DNA from: Aureobasidium sp. EXF-3400
Lineage: Eukaryota; Ascomycota; Dothideomycetes; Dothideales; Saccotheciaceae
Length of the DNA: 64,000 bases
Direction: 5' to 3'
NCBI GenBank assembly: GCA_024195585.1
Contig: SWBL01000199.1
Coordinates: 29,074-93,073, forward strand
A model generated the notes under the pieces. It searched no databases. It saw only the letters and a list, made by a program, of their open reading frames with translations, and was not told where the DNA came from. Position 1 is the first letter of the stretch; every line of letters starts with the position of its first letter. Of the stretch, positions 34,680 through 46,494 are shown in pieces. The translations under genes were made by a program, and so were the position numbers.

Positions 34680-37600
34680 TCATGTGTCGAGACCAGGACT
34701 ATGCAGTCGTGTTTCTGCAATGCTAGCTTCAATGCGAGGCCAGTTACCGGAAGTTCGCAGAGCAAGTTCAAGATCAAAGGATGTATCGAACCAGCGTTCT
34801 CGTCGAGTAAGTTGGCGCTGCCCACCCTCTAGTGCGCTACGAGCAGCTCGTGTTGTTCGAGCTCGCTTACTTCCTGCGCCACCACCGCTTGTTGACCCCT
34901 GACTGCTACCTTGTAGCTTGTCTCGATGTGTTTCTAGAGCGAGATCGTAGGCGGCGATGCTGCGGACGTATGGTGCGACGTCAGTGACCACGTTCTGTAA
35001 AGGACCATCGAATACCGAGTAAGCCAGACTCGCCGGACCGCTTGTTGGGGTGGTCATCATAGTGGCTATTGCGTCGAATGCTGCTGAAATATCTCCACGA
35101 GTGAGTTGAGATACTCTGTTGTTTGGGGAGTGTGTCTCGACCACGCGTCTCACTAGACTTGACGGAGGAGGCTTCACAAGATCAGAGAAGACCTTGCGCG
35201 CGAGACGCGAACCAGAAACCGCAAGCTGGGTGTCAAGGGTACTGTAGTCGACAACCTCTGGTGTCTGAAGCAGCGCCATGCCATTTATGTAACTCGCGCG
35301 AGCTTTAGGAGGTAGCGCAGGCTGAGTCGCATCGGTCTTGTGGTTCTCTTTGCCAGGCAGACCGATTTCACAAAATACGTCCATGTCGCTAAGGCTGTCA
35401 GATAGGCCCGAGAATTGCTTTAATGCGTTTATTCGCGACCATGAATCCAATTGTTCCGAGACCGAAGATGTACCTGTAGCTTCAGCGAACAGTTCTTCAC
35501 GTGGATCGATGTTCCAGCCTTCCCAAGTCTCCTTGAGCAGTTCATCATCATGTGTACCTTCCAGTGAGAAATTTGTCTCATGTGCAATGAACCCCATGCC
35601 CGCTTGATAGCTGTTCTCACTGAAGACCCGGATGGGCTGACCATCTTCGTCAAGTCCACTGCCAACCGGCCATCTGGGATAGATCCAGCTTAGCCCACCT
35701 CGAGGGTCGCCAACGCCCATTTGACACCATAATTGCAGCTCCGCAATACTTGCACGCAGGTCGTGATGCTTTGCTTCGTATAGTGTCATTACTGCATCTC
35801 GGCGTAGTAAATGACCCTCTTGAGCTGCTAATAACAACATGTAGTCTGTAGCAATGTCCGTAGGTGGGGCAGATAAACGAAGAAGTGCTTGGTAGTTAAT
35901 GGCCTGGAGAGGTACAAGGTCTTCATCGTTACAGGTCATAATAACGGGACGCTTCGAATTCTGTAGCAAGGTAAAGACTGTGGTCCAGAAGTTTTTGTCT
36001 TCCTCAAACATGATATCAACCTCCTCCAGCAAGATCAACGACTGCTTTTGTCCTCGTGATGGCTTCGAAGACGACAAGATCTTCTGTGCTTGGTCGACGT
36101 TGAGTTTTGGTTTCTTTTCCATTTTGGGTTGTGGTGCCGACTTCGGTTTGGTTGTAAAGAAAGATTTCATGGTTCCTTGCCTACCAGATTCGAGGTCTTT
36201 ATTAAAGGCGTCAGACAGTCGGCCGGCATCTTCGTCCGCAGACGTGTTACCAGTGTCAAGGGAGTGATTCTGCACCAGGTGGTTCTCTACCATGTCTCCA
36301 ATTCTGTCGAGCACATCTTTGCCACTCCGGCGCGAACCTGGATTGATCTCAAATATCTCAAAGCCTAACTCCTTTGCCGCAGCATAGACCATAGCAGTCT
36401 TTCCGCAGCCAGGTGGTCCACTTACGATGACAGAATTGGCAATCTTTGAGCGATTAGACTGGTCCTTGAAATCGGTATTGCGTACAAGGGATGGTCGTTG
36501 CCCTTGCCGTAATGGCGATGGGGGATCCAGTTCAAGAAGTTCCTCTGTATCATTGTAGATATCATCATCGTTAACAATAAAATCGTCTAATCCGGCAGCC
36601 TTCTTGCGACGTTTCTTCTTGGGTCCACGCTCGCGATCCGTTTTGTCGTGCTTAGAAATGTGTGAACCAGCCGTCTCGACTGCGCTGATAGTAAGGGCTT
36701 TCATCCACTCTCTCAGATATGTCGCCTCTCTTCCCAATTGCAAGACTTGGGTCGCACATTGGGGTGAGTACTTCTGAGCCCAGGCTTGTATCTCTGACCG
36801 TCCATGATCAAATGGTGTGAGTATGTTTGGCAGTCCTAGGTAGAGGCTTTCGCACGCCGGGTGGATAAGATTGCGATAAGTCCCCGGCACAAACTGAAGT
36901 TCGTCCGTTGACGGTTGAGTATGAAGCTCGTTGCTGATCCACTTCTGAGCGTACGAACCAGGAACAAGATGGCGAGACGGAACACGTAGCGAAGATGGAG
37001 GGTCATAGAAACCATCAGGCCTTGGCTTGTCTTTTTGACGAAAGTCGAGGTCGCTCTGCACGCGGGTCAACGTACTCTCAGACGGGTCCAGAAGTGGTAT
37101 TTTGTATTTCATCTTCCGCGTCGAGCGAGGTATGACCGTGGATGCATCTTCCCGGAGCCGACTTGTGTGGTAGTAAAAGTCTCCGCGAACATGAGCATGA
37201 CCTTTTGGCGGAAACGGAGCTTCAACCATGCCGGGTTGTTTGATGATGTTCCTATCTTTGTTCGCACCAAACTGCGGGAAGCTGGAAGAGTTGTCCATGT
37301 TCTTCGAACCATTCTCTCGTGCTTGTGCCCGTAACTTGCCAGGGGTCACAGCTGAAGGTCTTCGTGGGCTGAGCACGTGGCTGACCTTGGGATCCACTTG
37401 ACCTTTCGCAGAACTGCTGGAGACCGAGTGGGACTCTTTTGGTTTCCCAGAAAAGAAAGGATGTGTCGGCTTGGATGGATCAGATTTGGGCGCCTCGGGC
37501 TTGGGAGGAGGAGCCATTGGAGGAGGTTTCGTGATCTTGAAAGTCTCTGAGCCGTCCATTATACGTGTTATCTGGTGTCCCAGAGCATGATTTGGGGGGT

Positions 37601-38259
37601 AGCGTAGTGTGACTAGCAGCTTCTGTTTCTCCTTCTTAGGTCTTCCTCGTCTCGCAGGCTTCTTGGTTTGTGCATCTTCCTTGGCTGGCAGTGTTTTGGA
37701 TGAAGGAGAAACCAAGGTACCACCAGTGCTCAACTTCAACATTTTTTTCGGCGGTGTACTTGTCGGTATAGTTTGAGGAGCAGGAGTGGACTCAGATTGT
37801 TGTTCTGTGTCTTGATGTTGTTCGACGGGTTGACTGTTTTCAGGGTGCGATGAAGGAACAGAGGTCGGGCTGGAAGGCTGAGGTAGCATATCTTCAGAGC
37901 CACGATCAGGGACGACGACATGATCGGTGAGGCTCAGCTTGCGTCGTTTACGACCTGTTGAGTTTGTGGACTCGATAGACTCGGAGGTTGAAGCAGCGTC
38001 TGGCTTCTGTTTGGCCTTTCTGGGACGGGTCTTCCTGCCATTGCTTGAGTCGGGTATCGTTGGGAGCTCGGACTGTGAGGAGTTGTCATCTGCACCGGGT
38101 GAAGCATCGTCGTTCTGGGAATGAGTTGCGGCATTGGGCGTTGGTTTAGACGCGGGTACTATGTCAATGAGTAGGTGGAGTGGAAATAAAGATGAATGAG
38201 AGTGTACCTTGAGGCTTCACAAAGAAAGGATGTAAAGTCTTGTTCTGGCCATCACTCAT
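34680..38259 (-). CDS. ELG1: Elg1-type RFC-like AAA+ ATPase (PCNA unloader, ATAD5 homologue)
   Basis: Exons 38259-38208 and 38158-34680 join to 1176 residues. The N-terminal ~570 residues are mostly disordered, with a basic RKRRKLSLTDH site, a RRGRPKKEKQK AT-hook-like stretch, and the domain LLVTLRYPPNHALGHQITRI. The AAA+ module has Walker A SGPPGCGKTAMVYAAAKELG at about 598 and Walker B LILLEEVDIMFEE at about 727, then an RFC-like helical region (LLRLSAPPTDIATDYMLLLA). The first residues, N6-K-T-L9-H-P-F12-F13, match a PIP-like box. Family knowledge: Elg1 pairs with Rfc2-5 to remove PCNA, including SUMO-PCNA, from DNA after replication. It is transcribed divergently from the nucleolar gene only 262 bp away. 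Confidence 0.88.
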
Positions 38260-38521
38260 GGCGCCGATAGCCATGCAATGGTTGCGTGTGTTGGTCGATG
38301 GCGGCGCACAAAGTCGACTGGTCTCCAACTTTCGGAGGACGCGTCTTGACGCATTGGCACCTTCTGTCTCGCGCGTTCCTTCCAATTATGGACTTAAAGC
38401 GTCATGCGAAGCTGCTATATCCGTGCCAAGAAGGAATCTTCAACTTTTCTTTGAAGCAAAAGAATAGCAGGCACCAAACCCCTTGTCGCCGTACAAGATT
38501 TGTTTGCGCTCCACGACACAA

Positions 38522-41324
38522 ATGGCCGACCGAGCTGCCATCGAGGCTCCGTTTACTCTGGCCTCTTTGCCTAAGCCTTTTGATCCCACTGTTGGCACCA
38601 CTTACGCCGCTCCCGTCTTCGGTCTCCGCGCTCAAAAATGGAGAAAGCGTCCTGAAATTGTCGCAAGTGTCGATGGAGACAGCATCACAATCTACAATGT
38701 ATTTGTGCCCCCTGGAATCTTTCTCGGACTTTCAAAATGCTAACTTGCATCTCTAGGTGCGTAATCCGCGCTTGGTAACATCGTATGCTCTTCCTCCTCA
38801 GACTCGTCTGCTCTGCGCACCTTGCTCCATCTACCGCAAAATTACTGGTCGCAAAGCTGCCCAGAGAGTCACCTACGCCGTGCTTGGTCACACCACTGGA
38901 AAGAAGACAGAGGTCATCTGCTTCACCGAAGATACTATCGCCGACTCGACCGACCTTTCTGCCGATCAGCAAGTTAAGACAAGCTACCAGCTGCCTTCTT
39001 CGTCAAGCACCGTCTTCGCTATCAATGCTCTTGCCTCACACTCGGACAACGAAACTCTCGGTCTTGCGCTAGATATTGCTGTTACATACGCCGACGGAAG
39101 CGTCGAGTGCATTGCTGGTGATCTCCAGGAGAAGAGATGGGACGCAGATGCCGCTCGCGCTATCGCTATGGCTGACCCGGAAGCCGCACCATCATCTGTC
39201 AAGGTCGAATATGCCACAGTTACTGATGTGACCTCAGCAAGGAAGGGTCTGCTCAAGAGCAGAGAGGACGCTCTGGCTTTGATTGGTGGCGCAGTCAGCC
39301 TCGATAACTCGACTGACCTTAACATGCCCCTTCTCGCCATGGTTACTGTCGACGATCAAAACACTCGCCGCTTCAACCTCTTTTCTCTGCCATCGAGATC
39401 CAAGGACATGATCACCAGCGCCCATCAAGGTCTTCGCTACCTTTTCAGCTACGATTTGCCCGCACTTTCTTCTTCTTCTGACAAGGCCACCTTCTCTCTT
39501 CAATCGTCAGCTGGAAAGTTGCACCAACTGCTTTCCGGTATCATCACTACCTATGATCTTTCGGGCACCAACCCCACTGTTCTTTCCACCCTCACTCCTC
39601 ACACTCAAGCCCACCAAAGCTTTGTTCGCATCTCGGCTGCTCTGGTCCTTGCTGCCGAATCGACTTCATGCGCCATCTACGACACAAAATACAACTCCTT
39701 GCAGGCCGCTCTTTCCCTCGAGTCCGACCCCCTTGAATTGGCTGGAGATAAGAGAAAGAGGACTGATGGTGCTGCTGAAGGCTCTCTTGACTTCGTCACT
39801 TTCTTCTCAGATCTCAATATGGCTGTCGCAATCTCCGGGAACGCTCTTGTCGGTCTGCAGATCAACTTGTCCGCAACCGCCTACAAGAAGTCGAAAGCCA
39901 ATACCAGTCTGCTGATCAACTCTCTCGGCAAAGGATCTAAGAAGGCTCTCGTTGCCGCTCCCAACTCTGAAGTGTCCTCTCAAGAGTGGGAGAGCTGGAA
40001 AGAGACAGTGGATTCACTTGTTGAATCTGACGTAGCTGCCCTCGAACGTTTCCTTGCAGCCGAACTTGAGTTGTCCTCTGTACCTAAGCATCAGAAGTCT
40101 GCTGTGCAAGATACCGAGGAGCAGGATGGTGAGGACAACAGAATGTGGCCCGTAAGAGATTCAAGATTCCTCGTGCAGAAGACTGAGAGACGCAAAGCGG
40201 TCTACCTTCTCAGCAAAATGTTCGCCTGGAACCAGACTACAAACGAGGACCAGAGCTCTATCTCCATGAACTTCTTCGCGGCAAACATCTTTAGATGGCT
40301 CGCTATCACCGGCTATATGTCTGCTATGGCAGTCGAAAGGGCGTTGCGTGAAACCGGCGCCATTCAGTCGACTGCTCAGAGAGTTCATCCTGGAGATATT
40401 ATGAAGGCAGTCAATGAGCTTGATCCAGAGATGCATGTCATGCACGAATGGTTGAGTTGGCCTGTCTACCTGGAGATTGAAGAGGTCATTGTGGCTCTCG
40501 CTTCTCTCGTGAAGTCTCTGCAAGGACCCAGTCCCGCTGCAGTAGCTAAGCTTATCACTAGCAAAAGCGAAGACACCGAGCTTGAAACTACAATCCAGGC
40601 CGAGACTGATGCTGCAGAAGCCGACCTTGAGTTTGCTCTGTCAGCCTTGGACACTGGTCTCAGCGTCCGAAGCGCCTCATTCCGTACTGTTTTCACTCGC
40701 CTGCACTCGTTCCCCTCGCGCAGCATCGTTGAGAGGCTTCGCACTCATCTTGCGCCTCGCGAAGTTGTGTTCTTCATTCAGATCCTCCGTATCGAGCTTG
40801 CAGATGGTGGCTGGACATCTAAATACACCGAAGATGAGATTGCCAGACCCGAAGACGCAGGATCGCCTAGTGATCACTCAATTGCCATTATCAGCAACCT
40901 ACTCAACTGTGCTATTGACGCCATTGGCACATCTGGCTGGCTTGTAGGACTCAGCGGAGATCCAGACCTCCAGACAGACAACATGCTCGAGACTCTCGTC
41001 GCCGAGACCAGTGCTGCCCTCGAGACTTGTATTGAGGCATGCAGCTTTGGAGTTTTCCTGAACGACTTCGAGCGCTTCAGCAACACCATCCAAGCTTCTC
41101 AAAAACAGACGACTATCAAGAAGGTTGATCCTATCAAGACGCCTGGTTTCGAAGAGACTCCTCTCGCCGTCGACCCTGTCCTTCCTCTCGGTTACAAGGC
41201 CCAAGGACCCACCAGCAAGTTGCGTATGACAAGCACGGGTCAGGTCGAGAAGAGCAGGGGTCTTCGTGGCAAGGAACTGTCGATGCGTGTTGGCAAGTAC
41301 TCTCTGGACAGAATTGTCGTTTAA
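38522..41324 (+). CDS. Probable Utp8-like nucleolar protein (t-UTP, SSU processome)
   Basis: Exons 38522-38698 and 38757-41324 join to 914 residues (intron GTATTT, TGCTAACTT branch, CTCTAG). The N-terminal half looks like a beta-propeller: TLASLPKPFDPTVGTTYAAP, IVASVDGDSITIYNVRNPRL, VTSYALPPQTRLLCAPCSIY. This wording is like fungal Utp8/NOL11-type proteins. A long helical C-terminal half includes LVKSLQGPSPAAVAKLI, RSIVERLRTHLAPREVVFFI and QILRIELADGG. It ends in a basic segment (LRGKELSMRVGKYSLDRIVV). Family knowledge: t-UTP proteins link rDNA transcription to pre-18S processing. The family name is given from motif memory and is moderate; the gene itself is secure. Confidence 0.75.
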
Positions 41325-41611
41325 GCATTGCATGGGAGGAGTCGTACATATGTACATGGAAGATATCTGTATTTACTTAGCGAGGAGTCACAGGACAGGA
41401 AAAAATCCATTGTTTTCATATGCATCCATTCGTCTACTGACTCGTAACTTTGTATATCGCTATCCACAAGATTCTCTATGATGTCATTTGCTTACCACTC
41501 AAGCACAAGCACGGTCATAAAAGTACCAAGACGACACCAACTCTATGCTTTCTTCAAACACTTTTCCGGACACGTGAAGTCACAATCAAGAAGAAGCATC
41601 ACACAATCGCC

Positions 41612-42232
41612 ATGGGTCTTTCACAGCAACCAGCACAACCAGCAAATGACGCACCTTCAAGCAGCGTGCCGACACATGCCGGCGACCTGCCACCTGCAGC
41701 GCTCGAATTGGCAGGCAAACTGTTCGATTTCGCGAGACAAGGCAAGACGGATGAATTGGCACAATACGTCAGCGCGTAAGTGGATGAGAATATGCATGTT
41801 CCATGGGTGGTCATTCAGGTGTCAATTGTGACGTTGCCAGCCTCTCCCGATGGCCACATACAATTGAACCATTCACTTGATGCCTCAACTTCAGTATCAT
41901 ATCAAAAAAATCAAGCTAACGATGATCAATCTAGTGGCATCCCACCAAACCTCACAAATCACAAAGGCGACACATTGCTCATGCTTGCAGCTTACCATGG
42001 CCACGCTGAGACCACGAAAATGTTGCTAGACAAGGGCGCAGATCCGAACGTACTCAATGACAGAGGCCAAAGTCCCATCGCTGGCGCTGTGTTCAAGGGA
42101 TCGGATGATGTGGTCAGACTTTTGTTTGAGAGAAAGGCAGATGTGTATGCGGGACAACCCAATGCTGTGGACAGCGCGCACATGTTCAGGAAGGAAGACT
42201 ACCTCACGCTATTCGGTGTGGCACAGCAATAA
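41612..42232 (+). CDS. Small ankyrin-repeat protein
   Basis: Exons 41612-41775 and 41935-42232 join to 153 residues (intron 41776-41934, 159 bp, GTAAGT, AGCTAACG branch). An N-terminal helix (LPPAALELAGKLFDFARQGK) and TDELAQYVSAGIPPNLTNHK precede two or three ankyrin repeats: GDTLLMLAAYHGHAETTKML, LDKGADPNVLNDRGQSPIAG, AVFKGSDDVVRLLFERKADV. The C-terminus is VDSAHMFRKEDYLTLFG. The layout matches small cytosolic ankyrin proteins of ascomycetes such as yeast YCR051W, of unknown role. No enzyme domain is present. Confidence 0.85.
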
Positions 42233-42919
42233 ATGTTCAACAGAATCACGGGTCTTTATTTCTAGAAAGACTGAAAACCGAGGAATGGTTGAGCTGCTGT
42301 TTTCAGGTGTTTATCAGACACTTGAGAAGGTTCGGCAATCCTCCTCACAAATTGGGGAGACAACAACCAATGTTGTCTCCCGGCAGTTCGATTTTGAGCG
42401 AACCACAGGTCGGCAATCATGTGAATGGGAGACATGAACGCCTGCATCGATAGCGGCAACTTGCAGCACCAATACTCAGCAGTACCACATAGGATTGTTA
42501 GTTATTTCACAAGGAGCTGCTAAGCATGTCACCTCAATTGACTTCAAGATGGTCTAGGATTTGACAGTCACTCGAGAACAAACGACAACAGTCTGAGTAT
42601 GACATAGTCGTCGTCAAGAGAAGTGCGCAGACCGAGACCGGGATGGCAGGCAGAAAATGACATTCATTGACATGTGAAAGACGCGGGTCATGCCAAGACC
42701 ACGGGAAGAGCGCATGTGATTTTGTTGCCCGTTGTGCAGACCCGAAAGGTGATGGGTTTCATCGACGTCCTTCTCTACACAACCAGTGCCAATGAGCCCT
42801 CGCGAACTGCCTCCATCACTTGTCAATCGCCGTCGAATCTATCCCGTCGTGTTTTGCTAGCTGCTGCTGCCAGAGTCGTCGCCGACTTGCGCAGGAGCTC
42901 TGTCGACGTCAGTGCAACG
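42233..42919. other. Intergenic: hairpin, then OPI1 promoter
   Basis: The 3' flank of the ankyrin gene contains a perfect 11-bp stem hairpin (42355-42381). The rest is the upstream region of the OPI1 gene; nothing further was recognised. Confidence 0.5.
42355..42381 (+). other. Perfect 11-bp stem-loop in the 3' flank of the ankyrin gene
   Basis: GGGAGACAACA (42355-42365) and TGTTGTCTCCC (42371-42381) are exact reverse complements around a 5-nt loop, ACCAA. It lies about 125 bp after the stop codon, so it is probably in the mRNA 3' end region. It could be a chance inverted repeat, a 3'UTR element, or a small element scar. Confidence 0.6.
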
Positions 42920-44573
42920 ATGGAATCACAACGCCAAGCGCCGCCCGGATACGCCTACGAGCACCATCCCGACAATCTCAAACTGCCCTCAGTGCCTACT
43001 CAGCACCTTCACTCGAGCCATGCCCCCGCCGATATCACTCTTCCTGACCTGAAGTCTGTCCTCGCCGACCTCCCCTCCAAGACTGTTCACCCCAATGTCT
43101 TACTCAATGCTGCCGCCGCAAGAGACGTGGACCCGCAAATGACCATGCCTCGCACTAGCATTGAATCCGACGCAGCCAGCAACATGAGCATCGAAGATGG
43201 AACCCAACGCTCGACAAGTGTATCAATGGACGACCCTGATGTCCGCCTGGCTGCCGAAGCTCTATCTGGTCTGGGAAACCCTGGTGTGTATACTCCGTCT
43301 GCACTTGGTTGTAACGTCGACTGATATCATAGACTTTGCGCCGTCTCCCAAGACACGACCATCAGCATCAAATCCCAGCCCTACAAGTGCCTCAGCTTCT
43401 TCGAAAAAGGACCTCGAACCACTACTGGATCTCCTAGTTGACGCCCACCCTTGGGTCGGAAACACCGTAAACGGTAGTTTATCTGCTTACAACGCGACTA
43501 AGAACTTCTCACCCCGTATCGTCCGATATGGAGTGCATCTTGTTGAGCGGAACGTTGGCTCTCCTGTCGCTAGTACCGTCAGCAACCTCGGTAGACGTAC
43601 TGGCGTCGAAGGAGGTATCAGACGATACCTCGATAGCAGAAGACCCAGCTCACCGGCTATGGATCCATCACATGGAAGCAAACGTCGACGAGTAACGTCG
43701 GACGATATGGATGTCGATCGTGTGGACCCGAGCCTGCAAGATTCACAGGAATTCCTTCCTGCATACCAGGCCAACAAACCTCCTTCATATAGAGAGGAAG
43801 TTAGCCCCCATGGTTCAGAGAGAAGTCGAGGCCTCGAAAGACCTCCTATTAACCGAAGCTGGTCGACCAAGATTTTCATTTCGACCTCTGCTCTTGGTGT
43901 TGCACTTAGTGATACTTCTTTGCGAAGCCTTCAGTACTGCGTCAAGCTTCTCTCTTCGGCCACCGAACATGTTGAGAGTGTAATGAATGCGCTCAAGATG
44001 GTTCTACATGAGTATGACCAATCGCAAGAAACATCACAACAAGATCGGGCTAGACAAGAGAAGGAAAGAGAGGCCGGTATTGTAATTGAGATTAAGAGCG
44101 GCAACGAGCGTGACCAGTCTACAGAAATGCTCGCAAGACGTATCAAGCAGCTCTGCGACGACATCTGGCACACTATCCAGACTGTGGTCAATTCCGTCTC
44201 CACTTATGCTGGAGGTGCTTTACCCGAAAATGCCCGCAACATCGTCAAAGGGCAATTACTGTCAATTCCTCAAAGATGGCGATGTGCCACACAGTCCGCA
44301 GAGGCGGCATCTCCATCTCAATCAGCCACCAAGGCTGATGGGGGTGAGGACGGCAAGGCAGCTGCAGGCCAGGCTGCAGACGAGAACACTCGCAAAGCAG
44401 CCCACCGCATGATTGCCTTTGCAACTGAAGGTCTCGACATGATGGCTCAAGTCAACAATGTCGTTGGCATCACGCTACAGAGCGCCGAGAACTGGCTGCA
44501 GAGCATGGGTAGAAACAGTCGTGAGGAGGAGATGATGGACGCTGACGACCCCAAGGAGTCGACAGCTGAGTAG
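42920..44573 (+). CDS. OPI1: Opi1-family transcriptional repressor
   Basis: Exons 42920-43283 and 43333-44573 join to 534 residues (intron GTGTGT to ATCATAG). Opi1 landmarks are in order: SVSMDDPDVRLAAEALSGLG near 105, LLDLLVDAHPWVGNTVNGSL, AYNATKNFSPRIVRYGVHLV, RNVGSPVASTVSNLGRRTGV, RRYLDSRRPSSP, a basic GSKRRRVTS, WSTKIFISTSALGVALSDTS, LRSLQYCVKLLSSATEHVES, and C-terminal QVNNVVGITLQSAENWLQ. Family knowledge: yeast Opi1 senses phosphatidic acid at the ER and represses inositol and phospholipid genes in the nucleus. Filamentous homologues are less studied. An acidic MDADDPKES tail closes the protein. Confidence 0.92.
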
Positions 44574-45468
44574 GACAAAACAAAAATCGAAATTCATCGT
44601 TCGCCTCCCCCTGTTTTCCATCAGCAACAGGACAGAATATTATCCCGTCACGAGTCTACGAAAACAGAAAATTCCAGGCCTTAGGGCCAAAAAGAAGTAA
44701 CACAACCCACGAAAATCACTAAACCCATACTGATCATAGGGCGCACTGGGGCTAGGCTCAGGACCTGGCTAGGGACAATGGAATGTTTTTGAATTTGCTG
44801 TATGATGTCTTTCTGATTCTTTTCAGATGATCAATATCGAAGTTGCTAGCGGCAGGAGTTCCAATGGCTCACAGAACAGTATCTTTTATCTTTTCATCAC
44901 TCTCGTTTGCAACGAAAAAAAAAGCGTAGTATCTCTATCGTCTTTAGTACAGACTTTGCCTTTTGGGATTGTATATAGCAGATCTTATGCACGCTTTTCC
45001 CTTTCTGACTCTTCATGGCTACTTAGCGGTGCTTGCAGTGTCTCGTCATCCGGCCAGCTAAATGAGTGATCACAATGGTTGAGGAGCCGGGTGCTTGTCC
45101 TTGCTACATTGCTCTTACCTCTGGGCTTGTATGCTGGGACTAAGGGCACGTCTGGTGCAGAACCTGGATACGCTCTGCTCGGAGGGAAATTTCAAGCATA
45201 CGGAGCACCACTATGCATAGCATCAATTATATGTCAGTACTATCACTCTACATATTGATGATGCAGGGCCTTACCACTAGGCCACCGCCGCTTTTGTTGT
45301 GGGATGATCGAACTTCGTGTGCTTATATGTTGCATGTTGATGAATTTCGGCTCATCACTTTGATAGCATCAACCATGTATCATTGCTATCACTCTATCAT
45401 GTACGGGTAGGAGAACAAGCATCTATCCCTTCCGTTTGGCTGGGCCATTTATCTCTTGCTCCCATGTC
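44574..45468. other. Convergent intergenic region
   Basis: 3' flanks of the OPI1 and NmrA-like genes. AT-rich, with a short A-run near 44925. Nothing recognised. Confidence 0.5.
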
Positions 45469-46494
45469 CTAATGCTGTTGAAAGCGTTCTTTGAAGTACG
45501 CCTCAAACGTCTGTGAAACAATCAATCAGTCAGCTATCCATAAACACAAAATTATGTTTGAACAACACACCGTAGGTTTGATCTCCGGGAACAGATGATT
45601 ATGATTCATCCCCCTGGGACGCCAAAACCTCCCACTTCCCTGCATCCCCTTGACCAAAAACCAGAAGTCCACTGGGAACGAACTCTTGTTTTGGAGGTGC
45701 TTTGGCGCTGAGTCTGGATCTGCTAGCACCTCGTGCATCTTGTCTTCACCCACAATGTCCAAGTTTACTTTTTTGCCAGAGTGTTCTTGGAGTAGGTCTG
45801 CTATTTCGCGGTGGGAGATGTGGTCAGAGGGAAAGTTCAGATGGGCGTTTTCGGAGACAGAGGGGGAGGATAGGCAGGCGGCTACGTAGTGCCCAAAGTC
45901 GGAGATGTGTGTGTAGTCAGCTTTGGCGTTGGGGTCGCCGATGACGTGAAGAGTGTATTCTTCTACGTCCTTTTGGGTCCAGGGGCACCAGACTTTCTCG
46001 CGGTCTTGGTTGTAGAAGTCTCCGCAACCGATCATTGTATACGACATTCTGCCGTCTTTGATGGCTGGGTGCAGGATAGCGCGTTCATTGAGTCTGTTCT
46101 TGGCGTCCCAGAGTGGGTGTATGTATCCCTGAGGATCATTGGGTTTGCGATAGATGTGGTGCATACCATACTCAGAGGGAATGAAGCGCTTAACACCTGC
46201 ATCTGCTGCTCCATCTTGAATATCGATTTGAGCATCTAGAACTGGACCATTCAAAGCACTGACAACTGCATCAATGCCTTGTAGTTCCTGAGCCATTTCT
46301 TTTCGTGACGTGTGGAGCAGATCCATTTCTTTGATCGTGACATTATCGTTAGAGGCTTCGGAGGGTTGAGGTGAGTCTGGAGCTGTGATGGCTAGGATAT
46401 TGAAGTTTTGCGATTTGTGGTTCGTCAGGGCTTTTAGGATTGAGTTGCCGATTTGGCCATTGGCGCCGAACAGCGCAATATTCTTGAGGGACAT
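45469..46494 (-). CDS. NmrA-like NAD(P)-binding Rossmann reductase
   Basis: Exons 46494-45571 and 45510-45469 join to 321 residues. The second exon supplies the typical C-terminus TFEAYFKERFQQH. The N-terminal nucleotide-binding motif is G9-A-N-G-Q-I-G (IALFGANGQIGNSILKAL). VVSALNGPVLDAQIDIQDGA, GVKRFIPSEYGMH and YTMIGCGDFYNQ follow, as in fungal NmrA/isoflavone-reductase-like proteins. Family knowledge: members bind NAD(P), and some act as redox sensors for nitrogen regulation, others as reductases in secondary metabolism. No biosynthetic cluster surrounds it. The frame extends to an ATG at 46581, but the family N-terminus begins at MSLKN. Confidence 0.88.
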
